Numbered from the stretch's first letter, positions 33,020-41,482 are shown. The stretch: DNA of 43,201 nucleotides from Flammeovirgaceae bacterium UBA5008 (GCA_002398365.1 DGYK01000022.1:69697-112897); one strand, 5' to 3'. Made by a program: numbers and translations. Notes: generated by a model not told the origin, from the letters alone.

Positions 33020-34482
33020 TAATTCGCAAACATTTTTAACATTCGTGTCAATACTTCTTTATCATCAAAAGGATGTTTTACTCCTTTAATCTCCTGGTAA
33101 TTTTCGTGACCCTTGCCCGCTACGATGATGATGTCCTTTTCCTTCGCCAACATGCAGGCGGTTTTGATAGCTTCCTCGCGATCCACCATCACCAGTGTTT
33201 TCTTCGCATCCGTTGGGCCAACTCCGGTTTGCATTTCTTTGATGATCTCCATCGGATCTTCACTGCGCGGATTATCCGAAGTGAAAATCACTTTATTAGA
33301 ATACTTACATGCTACCGCGGCCATCAGCGGGCGCTTCGTTTTATCTCGATCACCACCGCAGCCAATCACTGCAATTACCTGCTCTTGCCCCGTGCGGAAA
33401 TGTTCAATCGTCTCCAACACATTCTTCAATGCATCGGGCGTGTGAGCATAATCAACAATGGCCGTGAACTTCGATCCGGGCATCACCAACTCAAATCGCC
33501 CGGGTGCACTAGTGAGTGCTGATAATTTCATTAACACCATTTCAGGGTCTTCACCCATTAAACAAGCTGCGCCATAAACTGTCAACAGATTATACGCATT
33601 GAAGTCGCCAATCAACTTAAACCATACATTGCGCTCGCCAATCTCCAGTTCCAGCCCTTCCATTGAGTTAGTGATGATCTTCGCTTTGAAGTCGGCCATC
33701 TTCTTCAGCGCAAGTGTTTTCTTTTGCGCTTTGGTATTTTGCAACATCACCATACCGCGCTTGTCATCGCTATTTACGAGAGCAAAAGCATCAGATGACA
33801 AACCGTCAAAAAATCCCTTCTTAGCGCGGATATAACTTTCGAATGTACGGTGGTAATCCAAGTGATCATGAGTAATATTGGTAAACAACGCTCCTATAAA
33901 ATGTAATCCTTCAATTCTGCCTTGTGCTACCGCATGCGAACTTACTTCCATGAAGCAGTGCGTGCAATTAGCCTCCAGCATTTTTACTAACAACTCATTA
34001 ATCTGAATTGGATCAGGCGTAGTGTGCGTAGAAGGTATATCGTTATCAACAATTTTATTCACAACTGTGGATAACATTCCGCAGCGATGACCCAATGTTG
34101 AAAATAACTTATACAATAACGTGGCCACGGTAGTTTTACCGTTTGTTCCGGTAACGCCCACTAACTTCAGCTTTGATGAAGGATTTCCATAGAAGTTCGA
34201 AGCAATAATACCCAGTGCCTTCGAACTATCTTTCACGGTAATGAAGGTAGCTTTATCTGAAATCGTATCAGGAAGTGTTTCGCAAACAATAGCGACAGCA
34301 CCAGCTCCCACAGCCTTGTCGATAAAAACATGGCCATCCGATTGTGTGCCTTTGATCGCAACGAATAGACTTCCTGCTTTTACTTTTCGTGAATCAAAGC
34401 AAATGGACACCACCTCCACATCGGTACTGCCGGAAGCAGCCGTGATGTGAACCCGATACAATATGTCTTTTAGTAACGCCAT
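33019..34482 (-). CDS. murE: UDP-MurNAc-tripeptide synthetase, meso-DAP type
   Basis: 487 residues. MurE adds the third stem residue. The ATP P-loop is VGVTGTNGKTTVATLLY (GTNGKT at 112-117), and the central motif is TNITHDHLDYHRTFESYIRA. The substrate-selecting motif DNPR at 403-406 (TSDNPRSEDPMEII) indicates meso-diaminopimelate rather than lysine, as expected for a Gram-negative wall. ATG at 34482 overlaps the ftsI stop in a TAATG, so ftsI, murE and mraY are chained by one-base overlaps. All Mur ligase domains are present. Confidence 0.97.
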   Translation of the reverse strand: MALLKDILYRVHITAASGSTDVEVVSICFDSRKVKAGSLFVAIKGTQSDGHVFIDKAVGAGAVAIVCETLPDTISDKATFITVKDSSKALGIIASNFYGNPSSKLKLVGVTGTNGKTTVATLLYKLFSTLGHRCGMLSTVVNKIVDNDIPSTHTTPDPIQINELLVKMLEANCTHCFMEVSSHAVAQGRIEGLHFIGALFTNITHDHLDYHRTFESYIRAKKGFFDGLSSDAFALVNSDDKRGMVMLQNTKAQKKTLALKKMADFKAKIITNSMEGLELEIGERNVWFKLIGDFNAYNLLTVYGAACLMGEDPEMVLMKLSALTSAPGRFELVMPGSKFTAIVDYAHTPDALKNVLETIEHFRTGQEQVIAVIGCGGDRDKTKRPLMAAVACKYSNKVIFTSDNPRSEDPMEIIKEMQTGVGPTDAKKTLVMVDREEAIKTACMLAKEKDIIIVAGKGHENYQEIKGVKHPFDDKEVLTRMLKMFAN

Positions 34483-36572
34483 TAACTTAATCTCAAATAT
34501 ATTTTTGCACCCTTGCTAATTCGAGTGCCCGGTGAAAGTGATTGTGCTGCCACGCGTCCTTTTCCTTCGTACGACACACGTAAACCATTCTTCTCCAAAA
34601 CAAAAATCGCATCGCGGAAAGTCATACCTACTACATCAGGCACCTGATCTTTTATTACAGGATTTTTCTTCCATACAATGGCATTGCCATTCTTATTGGT
34701 CTTAATCCACTCTTCTTCCGTAGCTGCATGATTTGAAATACCCAACTCATTCGCTAACATGGTGAGCTCTTCCTGTTTTCCTGCTCGCATCGTAGGGAAT
34801 ACACCGGGCTCTTGTGTCTTGGCCTTCTCCATGGCTGAATGCAAATTGATATCACGTGAATAAATATTATCCGCAATATCTTTGAACACAGGACCCGCTA
34901 CACTATTCCCATATTGATAAATACCACGTGGATTTTTGATCAACACAATGGCTGAATATTTTGGAGCGTGTGCCGGGAAGTAACCTACGAACGAAGTGAT
35001 GTATCGCTTTTCGTAACGACCATCTTTTAAAATCTGAGCAGTTCCAGTTTTACCGGCAATGCGATAATAGGAGTTCTTCAAATTTTTCGCAGTTCCATTT
35101 TCAACTACACTTTCCAACAAGAGCTTCAACTGATTCAATGTTTTACCAGAGCAGATTTTTGAATTCAACGTTTCTGTTTCAAACTCTTGTTTCACATTAT
35201 CTGCCTGTTGAATCGAGGTAACAAAAATGGGCTTAATCATTTTACCGTCATTCGCAATGGCATTGTAAACCGCCAAAGTATGTAGAGGTGAAATTTCAAA
35301 ACCATAGCCATACGCCATCCAAGGCAATGAAATACCACTCCAGTTTTTGTCTTTGGGTCGCGTGATTTTAGGATAGGATTCACCGGTGATTTGCAAACCC
35401 AGTGGTTTCGATAAATTCAGTTTATCTACGTAATCCAAAAACTTGGAAGGCTTAGTACCAAAATGCTTATCGATCAACTTCGCCATCGCTATGTTGGAAG
35501 ATACTTCGAATGAACGCTTAATAGTAACTCGCCCATAGCCGCCTTCTTCGTGATCGGTCACTTTGCGCTTATAAAACATGTATTCTCCTTGATGCGTATT
35601 GATTGTATCGTTCAATTCAATGTTGGTATCTTCCAACAACGCCATCATCGTGACTAACTTAAAAGTGGAACCTGGCTCAAACGATCCACCCACGGCATGA
35701 TTGAACTCTTCCTGAAATCCACCTTGTCCATCTGCAGACAAATTTGAAATTGCTTTGACGTGTCCAGTTTTCACTTCCATCACTACCACCGTGCCTTCAT
35801 CGGCATTGTGCGCTTTCATGGCGTTGTATAGTGAGGTCTCCGCTACATCCTGCAAGTTGATATCGATTGTAGTTTGGATATCTAATCCATCAATGGCTTT
35901 GATGTTCTTTCCATCAAACACGGGCATCCACGATCCGCCCGCAATTTTTTGGAACAGTGCTTCGCCATCCTGGCCACCTAATGAGGTGTTGAAACTATAT
36001 TCTAATCCGGCACCTTTGCCATCTTCATTAACAAAACCAACCGTTCTACGGCTGAGATTACTAAACGGACGATAGCGTACATCGATTTTGTCAAATATGA
36101 CACCACCACGATAACGGCCTTCGCGGAAGATAGGCCAGGTCATCATTTCTTTCTTAACCTGATAATTGATTTGCTTGCGGTTGAGTATCAGATACTGTTT
36201 TCCGGTAGCACGCGCATCCTTCAGCATCTCTTTGTATTCCTTGGATGAGCGATCTTTGTAATACCGAGATAACAATAACGCTAAAGAATCCACTCCATTT
36301 TTGAAAACTTCGTCTTTCGCTAATGTAGGATCGATCGCTACTTTGTAAAATGGCAAGCTGGTAGCGAGTAAACTTCCATTGTCAGAATAAATGTTTCCAC
36401 GGGTAGCTTTTATTTTGCGATAGTCGAAGTTAATTTTTTCACTTAGCTTTTCCCACTTCGGGCCCTCCACTACCTGAATGTGACCAATCTTTGCAGCTAC
36501 GCAGATAGCGAAAGCCACCACGCATAAAAATGCGATGCGGACTCTAACTAATATGGACTGCTTGATATTCAC
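34482..36572 (-). CDS. ftsI: Septal transpeptidase PBP (FtsI/PBP3) with PASTA domain
   Basis: 696 residues. One membrane helix (about 9-30), then a pedestal domain at 55-215 (ATRGNIYSDNGSLLATSLPF) and a transpeptidase at about 255-570. Active-site motifs are S302-TF-K305 (GGSFEPGSTFKLVTMM), SSN at 358-360 and KTGT at 508-511. A C-terminal PASTA domain at about 643-696 (VPDVVGMTFRDAIFVLEKNG) is present, in common with Bacteroidota and Gram-positive enzymes but not E. coli PBP3. It acts with FtsW at the septum. It is downstream of the ftsL-like gene by 19 bases. Confidence 0.95.
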   Translation of the reverse strand: MNIKQSILVRVRIAFLCVVAFAICVAAKIGHIQVVEGPKWEKLSEKINFDYRKIKATRGNIYSDNGSLLATSLPFYKVAIDPTLAKDEVFKNGVDSLALLLSRYYKDRSSKEYKEMLKDARATGKQYLILNRKQINYQVKKEMMTWPIFREGRYRGGVIFDKIDVRYRPFSNLSRRTVGFVNEDGKGAGLEYSFNTSLGGQDGEALFQKIAGGSWMPVFDGKNIKAIDGLDIQTTIDINLQDVAETSLYNAMKAHNADEGTVVVMEVKTGHVKAISNLSADGQGGFQEEFNHAVGGSFEPGSTFKLVTMMALLEDTNIELNDTINTHQGEYMFYKRKVTDHEEGGYGRVTIKRSFEVSSNIAMAKLIDKHFGTKPSKFLDYVDKLNLSKPLGLQITGESYPKITRPKDKNWSGISLPWMAYGYGFEISPLHTLAVYNAIANDGKMIKPIFVTSIQQADNVKQEFETETLNSKICSGKTLNQLKLLLESVVENGTAKNLKNSYYRIAGKTGTAQILKDGRYEKRYITSFVGYFPAHAPKYSAIVLIKNPRGIYQYGNSVAGPVFKDIADNIYSRDINLHSAMEKAKTQEPGVFPTMRAGKQEELTMLANELGISNHAATEEEWIKTNKNGNAIVWKKNPVIKDQVPDVVGMTFRDAIFVLEKNGLRVSYEGKGRVAAQSLSPGTRISKGAKIYLRLS

Positions 36573-36591
36573 TTTGGCTCTTTTTATTTAT

Positions 36592-36996
36592 TTAATCTTT
36601 TACAATTACTTTATAGGGTGGGTTTAAGCTTTCTTTCAACCCAAGCGGTTTCACTCTTCGTGCCACTTCACTTTGTTTGCTGGCAAACATCACATCCGAC
36701 TTCAGTGTGGTAAAATCAGCACGCAAATCTTCTACTTCACTTTGTGCCCGATCAATTTGCCGTGTCGTCTTTTCTGCGTAGTGTGTATTGCTGATGTAGA
36801 TCAAGCTGAGCAAGACCACAAAGAGGATTTTAGGCAGGTACTGCACCGGAAATCCTTCTTCAAAATAGCTTTCGAGTTTCAAGCGCTTCTCTAATCCGGA
36901 AAACAAGCTCTTGCCGCTGCTAACTGGTTTGGCTGCCGGTTTCACGCGTGCCTCATTTGCTTTTTGAGGGGGCTCGATTTTAAACTTATTTTCCAT
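36592..36996 (-). CDS. ftsL: FtsL-like division protein
   Basis: 134 residues, a bitopic protein. A proline/lysine-rich cytoplasmic part of about 60 residues (EPPQKANEARVKPAAKPVSS) and one membrane helix (YLPKILFVVLLSLIYI) are followed by a periplasmic coiled coil (HYAEKTTRQIDRAQSEVEDL then RADFTTLKSDVMFASKQSEV). This is the FtsL layout, in the FtsL position between rsmH and ftsI. FtsL joins FtsQ and an FtsB-like partner to activate FtsW-FtsI; no ftsB gene is in the window. Primary sequence similarity in this family is low, so the symbol rests on architecture and synteny. Confidence 0.85.
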   Translation of the reverse strand: MENKFKIEPPQKANEARVKPAAKPVSSGKSLFSGLEKRLKLESYFEEGFPVQYLPKILFVVLLSLIYISNTHYAEKTTRQIDRAQSEVEDLRADFTTLKSDVMFASKQSEVARRVKPLGLKESLNPPYKVIVKD

Positions 36997-37007
36997 GCTC
37001 TCTTTAA

Positions 37008-37910
37008 TTATAACCTTTCTGCTATTCGCAACTTCGCACTGCGTGCGCGGTTGTTTTCGTTTACTTCTGCCACCGAAGCTTCGATCGGTTTTCGATTGAT
37101 TGCTTCAAATGGCTTTAACTTATTACCATAAAAATCTTTTTCTACTTCGCCATACATTTTGCCGGAGTTGATGTAATTCTTCACCAACCGATCTTCCAGT
37201 GAGTGGTAGCTCATCACCACCAGTCTTCCGCCTTTCTCCATCACCTCGCCACTTTGCTTCAAAAATTCCTCCAATGCCTGCATCTCTTCGTTCACTTCGA
37301 TGCGCAGTGCTTGAAATACCTGCGCATAGTATTTAAACTCTTTTCCTCTGGGAGCAATCGGCTTTAGTAAATCGATCAAATCCTGTATGCGCTCAAACTT
37401 TTTTACGGAACGTTGCTGCACAATCAACCCGGCTAGTGTTTTGGCGTTCTTCACTTCGCCATACATACCTAGGATTTTATGAAGGCTAGCTTCTGGATAT
37501 TCATTCAAAATACGAGCGGCACTTTTCGATCCCTTCTTATCCATGCGCATATCAAGCGGGCCATCGAAGCGGGTAGAAAATCCACGCTCAGCCGAATCGA
37601 TCTGGTGCGATGAGATACCGAGGTCAGCTAGAATGCCATTTACTTTGGTGATTCCATTCAACTTCAGGTATTGTTTCATGTTCCTGAAATTGGTTTGACA
37701 AAATGTAAAAGAACGACTTTGAATATTTTCGGATTGCTTGCGTGCATCTTCGTCTTGATCAAACGCAATCAGCCTTCCGTTTCGCAACTGCTCTAAAATC
37801 TTTAAGCTATGTCCCCCTCCGCCAAAAGTGACATCTACGTAGATACCATCCGGATTAATGGCTAATCCCTCCATACACTCTTCTAACATCACCGGCCTGT
37901 GGTACACCAT
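37008..37910 (-). CDS. rsmH: 16S rRNA (cytosine1402-N4) methyltransferase
   Basis: 300 residues, formerly mraW. RsmH methylates C1402 of 16S rRNA using S-adenosylmethionine. The motif-rich start is MVYHRPVMLEECMEGL, followed by the SAM loop VDVTFGGGGHSLKILEQL and DQDEDARKQ, and the family core GILADLGISSHQIDSAERGF and SFRFDGPLDMRMDK-like block. VNEEMQALEEFLKQSGEVME and VMSYHSLEDRLVKNYI complete the set. It is full length. The upstream gap to mraZ is 163 bases with no clear promoter box, and the ftsL-like gene starts 11 bases downstream. Confidence 0.97.
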   Translation of the reverse strand: MVYHRPVMLEECMEGLAINPDGIYVDVTFGGGGHSLKILEQLRNGRLIAFDQDEDARKQSENIQSRSFTFCQTNFRNMKQYLKLNGITKVNGILADLGISSHQIDSAERGFSTRFDGPLDMRMDKKGSKSAARILNEYPEASLHKILGMYGEVKNAKTLAGLIVQQRSVKKFERIQDLIDLLKPIAPRGKEFKYYAQVFQALRIEVNEEMQALEEFLKQSGEVMEKGGRLVVMSYHSLEDRLVKNYINSGKMYGEVEKDFYGNKLKPFEAINRKPIEASVAEVNENNRARSAKLRIAERL

Positions 37911-38073
37911 AGCTTTTCAACTTCTGCATCTCACACAAAAATTTCATTTGTGTCAGAATACAATTGTTTAATTTTTTTCAATGAACAAATCCTCTGTGGA
38001 AGTATTTGAATGATGCTGGTTGGGCTTTGAGATGCGCTGGGAGTAGTGGTTCCAACGTTCATCTTCCCAACAT

Positions 38074-38523
38074 TTACTCGTTCAAAAATTTCTCCGCGAG
38101 CTTCGACAATTCACTAGGGTCTTGGATGATTTGCTTCTCATAGATGGTTGGATTCCAGATTTCAACTTTGCTTCCGGTGCCTACGAGCATCGCATCTTTG
38201 TCAATCTGCGCATACGTAAGCATGTTCTTGGGGATGAGGAAACGGCCGTTGTTATCCAACTCTACCGTAACGACCCCCGACAAAAAGTTTCGCTGGAGTT
38301 TGCGATACTCTTCGTTGAACTCGCTGAGACCTGAAATTTTTGAGAAGACTTTTTTGAACTCCACCATTGGGTATACGATTAAGCATGGCTCGAAGCCTCT
38401 GCGGATGACAAGCTCCTGCGCTTCCCCATTGGTAGTGGGTAGCTGAGCCTTGATCCGCGATGGCAGCACCAATCTGCCTTTGGCGTCAAGTTTACTTTCG
38501 TATTCGCTGGTGAAGAAAGTCAT
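38074..38523 (-). CDS. mraZ: Transcriptional regulator MraZ
   Basis: 149 residues from the ATG at 38523 (MTFFTSEYESKLDAKGRLVL). A longer in-frame TTG at 38574 is excluded: it lies upstream of the putative promoter. Two AbrB-like MraZ repeats are seen, each with the D-x-x-G-R core: DAKGRLVLPSRIK near the N-terminus and DNNGRFLIPKNML in the middle. MraZ forms a ring and binds direct repeats upstream of its own operon to control dcw transcription. Here three AAAGTGG boxes with 10-base spacing overlap the promoter, and the gene is first in the cluster. Confidence 0.97.
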   Translation of the reverse strand: MTFFTSEYESKLDAKGRLVLPSRIKAQLPTTNGEAQELVIRRGFEPCLIVYPMVEFKKVFSKISGLSEFNEEYRKLQRNFLSGVVTVELDNNGRFLIPKNMLTYAQIDKDAMLVGTGSKVEIWNPTIYEKQIIQDPSELSKLAEKFLNE

Positions 38524-38529
38524 AGACTG

Positions 38530-38539
38530 TAGTGGTTGT
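38530..38539 (-). promoter_or_regulatory. Shared dcw leader decamer, mraZ copy
   Basis: ACAACCACTA on the minus strand six bases upstream of the mraZ ATG; identical to the decamers before ftsA and ftsZ. Confidence 0.4.
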
Positions 38540-38554
38540 CTTAGTTCTCCTAAA

Positions 38555-38584
38555 CAAACGTAAGCATTTTTCAACCACTTTCAA
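38555..38584 (-). promoter_or_regulatory. Promoter of mraZ and the dcw cluster
   Basis: A -7 box TACGTTTG (38555-38562, matching TAnnTTTG) and a TTG -33 box (38582-38584) are 19 bases apart, the expected Bacteroidota sigma-ABfr spacing. The transcription start would be near 38548, giving a leader of about 25 bases before the ATG at 38523. Confidence 0.65.
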
Positions 38585-38601
38585 CCACTTTACTCCACTT
38601 T
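38575..38601 (-). promoter_or_regulatory. Triple MraZ box
   Basis: AAAGTGG occurs on the minus strand at 38595-38601, 38585-38591 and 38575-38581, an exact 10-base period. The second and third full units are AAAGTGGTTG. This agrees with MraZ operators made of several direct repeats one helical turn apart. The boxes cover and flank the -33 element, so occupancy should block transcription. Confidence 0.75.
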
Positions 38602-38688
38602 TTTACATTTTAAGGCAAAAAAGATCAAAAAAAGGGAGTTTTACCCACTTCTGTGAATATTCAAGCATCCTGTTGTAATTCTTTAAAA

Positions 38689-38862
38689 ATGGAATTGATT
38701 GGCCCCGAAAGGCTTCAGAAATTCAGGAAATCGATCAACTCAAATGGAAAAAACAATAAAAATTGGATAGCTATAGAGATAACTAATCCAGCCAAACAAT
38801 CGGCAGATCAGGCTGACATAAGTCATAATTTTTTAGTGTACCCTCACCTACTTTTGAGCTAA
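38689..38862 (+). pseudogene. Possible degenerate HigB-like toxin remnant
   Basis: 57 codons opening MELIGPERLQKFRKSINSNG, which resembles the start of HigB-type mRNA interferases (MELIGRDLLxKF pattern, from memory). A Trp then an Asp-Ile pair follow at roughly the right spacing. The nucleic-acid-binding and catalytic C-terminal half (GNKYRL region) is absent, and no antitoxin gene is adjacent. If the resemblance is real this is a dead fragment; chance similarity of a short frame is the alternative. Confidence 0.3.
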
Positions 38863-38877
38863 CTATTTTGAAAGGTT

Positions 38878-39204
38878 ATGCTCAACTTCATCATGTACAG
38901 TACGCTGCTTATTCACGGGTTGATTCACTTCATCGGCTTTGGCGAAGCGTTTCAACTATTGCCTACGCCACAGTTTACAAAACACGTATCTAAATTTTAT
39001 GGCGTTATTTGGCTGGGTGCCGGGTTGATGTTTTTAGTGGTCTTTGCAATCGCCCTACTTCAACTAAACGGATGGGTATATATTTTACTATCTACAATTG
39101 CTTTATCACAACTACTTATTCTTATTTATTGGCACGATGCTAAGTACGGAACAATACCCAATGCTGTATTATTGGGGATTTACTTGGTGAATTTAGTAAA
39201 CTGA
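38878..39204 (+). CDS. Small integral membrane protein, unknown function
   Basis: 108 residues with four hydrophobic segments (MLNFIMYSTLLIHGLIHFIG, WLGAGLMFLVVFAIALLQL, VYILLSTIALSQLLILIYW, NAVLLGIYLVNLV). LIHGLIHFIGFGEAF near the start, SKFYGVIWLGAG in the middle and HDAKYGTIPN near the end look like conserved blocks. Similar N-terminal regions precede DUF6544 domains in larger proteins I remember; here that domain is absent and the protein ends naturally. The ATG at 38878 is 15 bases after the toxin-like remnant. Function is unknown. Confidence 0.75.
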   Translation: MLNFIMYSTLLIHGLIHFIGFGEAFQLLPTPQFTKHVSKFYGVIWLGAGLMFLVVFAIALLQLNGWVYILLSTIALSQLLILIYWHDAKYGTIPNAVLLGIYLVNLVN

Positions 39205-39249
39205 CTGGCTATCAAATACATCTCAAAAATGACCTAATCTTTCACTGTA

Positions 39250-39426
39250 TTAATTGTCTGGCATAATCACTGCCAAAACCAGATAGATTAATACTCCGGT
39301 GCCAAAGCCGAAAACAGCCACCACAAACAACAATCGAGTAATGGTTGGGTCTACATCAAAATAATTAGCCAGACCACTGCACACACCAAACAATTTCTTT
39401 TCGCCTTTGGTTAGTTTCTTTGCCAT
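39250..39426 (-). CDS. PspC-domain membrane protein
   Basis: 58 residues from the ATG at 39426 (MAKKLTKGEKKLFGVCSGLA). A longer GTG-initiated frame overlaps the upstream gene and is rejected. It is a stand-alone PspC domain: the GVCSGLANYFDVDPTITRLL signature, then one hydrophobic helix (FVVAVFGFGTGVLIYLVLAV). PspC-type proteins sense or counter membrane stress. It begins 22 bases after the LytTR regulator stop and is probably co-transcribed with it, which hints that the regulator deals with envelope signals. Confidence 0.9.
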   Translation of the reverse strand: MAKKLTKGEKKLFGVCSGLANYFDVDPTITRLLFVVAVFGFGTGVLIYLVLAVIMPDN

Positions 39427-39448
39427 ATTTATGTGTTTACTATACAAA

Positions 39449-40144
39449 TTAGAGAACACTTATCCTTTTAAGCAAATCGTCTTTGTAGGTACCACTGATT
39501 GGAATAATCTTCTTATGGATCTCAAGATTAGATGAATCAATATTTGTGATCTTAGAAATATTTACCAGAAAAGAGCGATGTACCCGAACAAATTTATGCT
39601 GTGGCAGCTTCTCTTCCATCTTTTTGAGTGTAGAATACACCACCTGTACTTTATCACTGGTTTGTATTTTTATATAATCACCGGATGCTTCTACCCAGAC
39701 TATATCGTCAAAATTCAGCTTCATCAAGAGTGAATCCACCTTTACAAATAATTCCTCCTCCGTCCGTTTGTCCTCTGCACGTTCCTTGAACTTTACTTTA
39801 TTAACAGCGGTCAGAAATCGAACATAATCTTTTACAGGCTTAAGCAAAAAGTCTGTTACGGAATATTCAAATGCATCTACGGCATATTTGGGGTTTGAAC
39901 TGATAATGATAATGGCGGGCTTATTAGTAAGTGATTTTAATAATTCCAATCCAGTAAGATCGGGCATCTCCACGTCCAAAAATATTAAATCAACCGGGTT
40001 CTCGATTAACCAACCCACTGCCTTGGAGGAGGAGTCTAAGCAAGAAATCGATTGGAATAACCCTGACTTTTCTGCCAAACCTTGAATTACAGACATAGAT
40101 ACCGGGTCGTCTTCGATAATAGCACAAGTCAATTTAGCTGCCAT
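39449..40144 (-). CDS. LytTR-family response regulator
   Basis: 231 residues. A receiver domain covers 1-120 with the acidic pair D12/D13, the phospho-acceptor D57 in IFLDVEMPDLTG and K102 in LKPVKDY. A LytTR DNA-binding domain is at about 132-231 (DDIVWVEASGDYIKIQTSDK then VRVHRSFLVNISKI). It resembles the LytT/AlgR type. It starts 36 bases after the PAS-sensor gene and ends 22 bases before pspC. Its phospho-donor is unclear, because the upstream sensor lacks a kinase ATPase domain. Confidence 0.93.
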   Translation of the reverse strand: MAAKLTCAIIEDDPVSMSVIQGLAEKSGLFQSISCLDSSSKAVGWLIENPVDLIFLDVEMPDLTGLELLKSLTNKPAIIIISSNPKYAVDAFEYSVTDFLLKPVKDYVRFLTAVNKVKFKERAEDKRTEEELFVKVDSLLMKLNFDDIVWVEASGDYIKIQTSDKVQVVYSTLKKMEEKLPQHKFVRVHRSFLVNISKITNIDSSNLEIHKKIIPISGTYKDDLLKRISVL

Positions 40145-40180
40145 GGGGTGGAGAATAATGCTTTAAAGTAAGTATATTTT

Positions 40181-41482
40181 TTATTGTATCGAAATTTGAT
40201 GACTATTCACAAAGTTGACTAAATCGCTGGTTGCAAGATTCACTTGAATAGAACTGTCTTTTAATTTAGCGCTCACCATTTTCATTTCTTCCAAGCTTAC
40301 CAAATCATGTTGAATTAAGTTAACTAGACCTTCGATTCGTGCCAATGGCCCACGCACTTTATGCGATGTTTGAAAAGCAATGGTTTCTAACAAGCTCAAA
40401 GTTCTATCCCGAGTTTCTTCTGTTTGTTTTCGTTCGGTTATCGGAAGTCCCAGTGTGAGGAAATAATTGAAGGTATCGGTCTTTCCCCCTATTGGTATGA
40501 TTACTTGGTCACACCAAAAAAAAGAACCATCCTTTGCTCGGCTTTTAAATTCACCACGCCATGGGTTACCCGATTTAACCGTGCTTTCCAAGCGTTTTAA
40601 AAATAAAGGCGAATGAAACCCAGAATCCAGAATACTAAAATGATTTCCGATCAATTCTTCTGAATGATAACCAGATGCTTTCATCAAAGGCGCATTTACT
40701 TTTACAAATCGACCCTGGCTATCGCTTATAGCGGAATAGATATTGACATTGATAGCATCTAAATAAACTTGCAATTCTGAATTCTTCTGGATGACGATCC
40801 AATTCAGTTGCTCAGTCAGAGTTTGCATCTCTTCATTCTTAGCCTGCAAATCGCGCTCCATTTTCTCTTTACCTTCAATCACTTTATCCAATTGTTCATT
40901 TTTTATTTTAAGTGAAGATGCATAATGAAACGCCAACTCTCGAAATGAGTTGATTTGAAAAAACACAACTGAGATTGCTATAACCAAAATGCTACTGGAC
41001 AACCAGAAATAATTTATGGATGGATCGGGTATAAATGGGGTGACTTCATCATAGTATTGATAAAGTAGGAAGAGGGATACGCACAAAAAAAACCAAAAAA
41101 TCACTCGCCAAATAGAACGTACAAGCATTGGTAAAGAACAAGCTAGTGACAAATACCCTATCTCTGCGAATACCTTACGGTTAGTAAAACTCCAGAATGA
41201 TATCATTATCAAAGAGCCTACTAACAGAAAACTACTTGCTAGTTCGAAATGCTTTTTTTTGTTAGCCCATAAAACCATGAGATAAATTGGAATGGCAGCG
41301 ACCATATAATACCAATTAGTCACACCTGTCACCAGCAAGGCCAAGGCAAAACCTGCAGAGACAATAATCATAATCATCGACAAAAGATTGGTAGCCGCTT
41401 TTCCATTCAAATCCCATCCAACCAACTTGCGCTGGTAACTTTTATAGAGTTGGTGAAATGGGTTTGTATTAAAAATCAACAA
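40181..41482 (-). CDS. Membrane PAS sensor with phospho-acceptor-like His but no ATPase domain
   Basis: 433 residues. About six membrane helices lie in 30-180, a coiled coil at about 188-240, and a PAS domain at about 236-355 (YLDAINVNIYSAISDSQGRF, NPWRGEFKSRAKDGSFFW). A dimerisation-like helix pair at 360-425 has H374 in the H-box SHKVRGPLARIEGLVNLI. The protein ends there, with no N, G1 or G2 box of a HATPase domain. It may be phosphorylated by another kinase or only dimerise. The start is TTG at 41482; the first ATG is residue 36, inside the first helix, so TTG is tentatively used. It is followed by the LytTR gene. Confidence 0.82.
   Translation of the reverse strand: MLIFNTNPFHQLYKSYQRKLVGWDLNGKAATNLLSMIMIIVSAGFALALLVTGVTNWYYMVAAIPIYLMVLWANKKKHFELASSFLLVGSLIMISFWSFTNRKVFAEIGYLSLACSLPMLVRSIWRVIFWFFLCVSLFLLYQYYDEVTPFIPDPSINYFWLSSSILVIAISVVFFQINSFRELAFHYASSLKIKNEQLDKVIEGKEKMERDLQAKNEEMQTLTEQLNWIVIQKNSELQVYLDAINVNIYSAISDSQGRFVKVNAPLMKASGYHSEELIGNHFSILDSGFHSPLFLKRLESTVKSGNPWRGEFKSRAKDGSFFWCDQVIIPIGGKTDTFNYFLTLGLPITERKQTEETRDRTLSLLETIAFQTSHKVRGPLARIEGLVNLIQHDLVSLEEMKMVSAKLKDSSIQVNLATSDLVNFVNSHQISIQ

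Noticed and set aside
33073..33522. 149-codon plus-strand frame opposite murE
   Set aside because: It is antisense to an essential, fully conserved gene and has His/Cys-rich shadow composition.
38524..38574. TTG start extending MraZ by 17 residues
   Set aside because: The extension would start upstream of the -7 promoter box and is not in the MraZ family.
38878..39204. Truncated DUF6544 protein
   Set aside because: The hydrophobic part looks similar, but the protein ends naturally and no DUF6544 remnant follows, so truncation is not shown.
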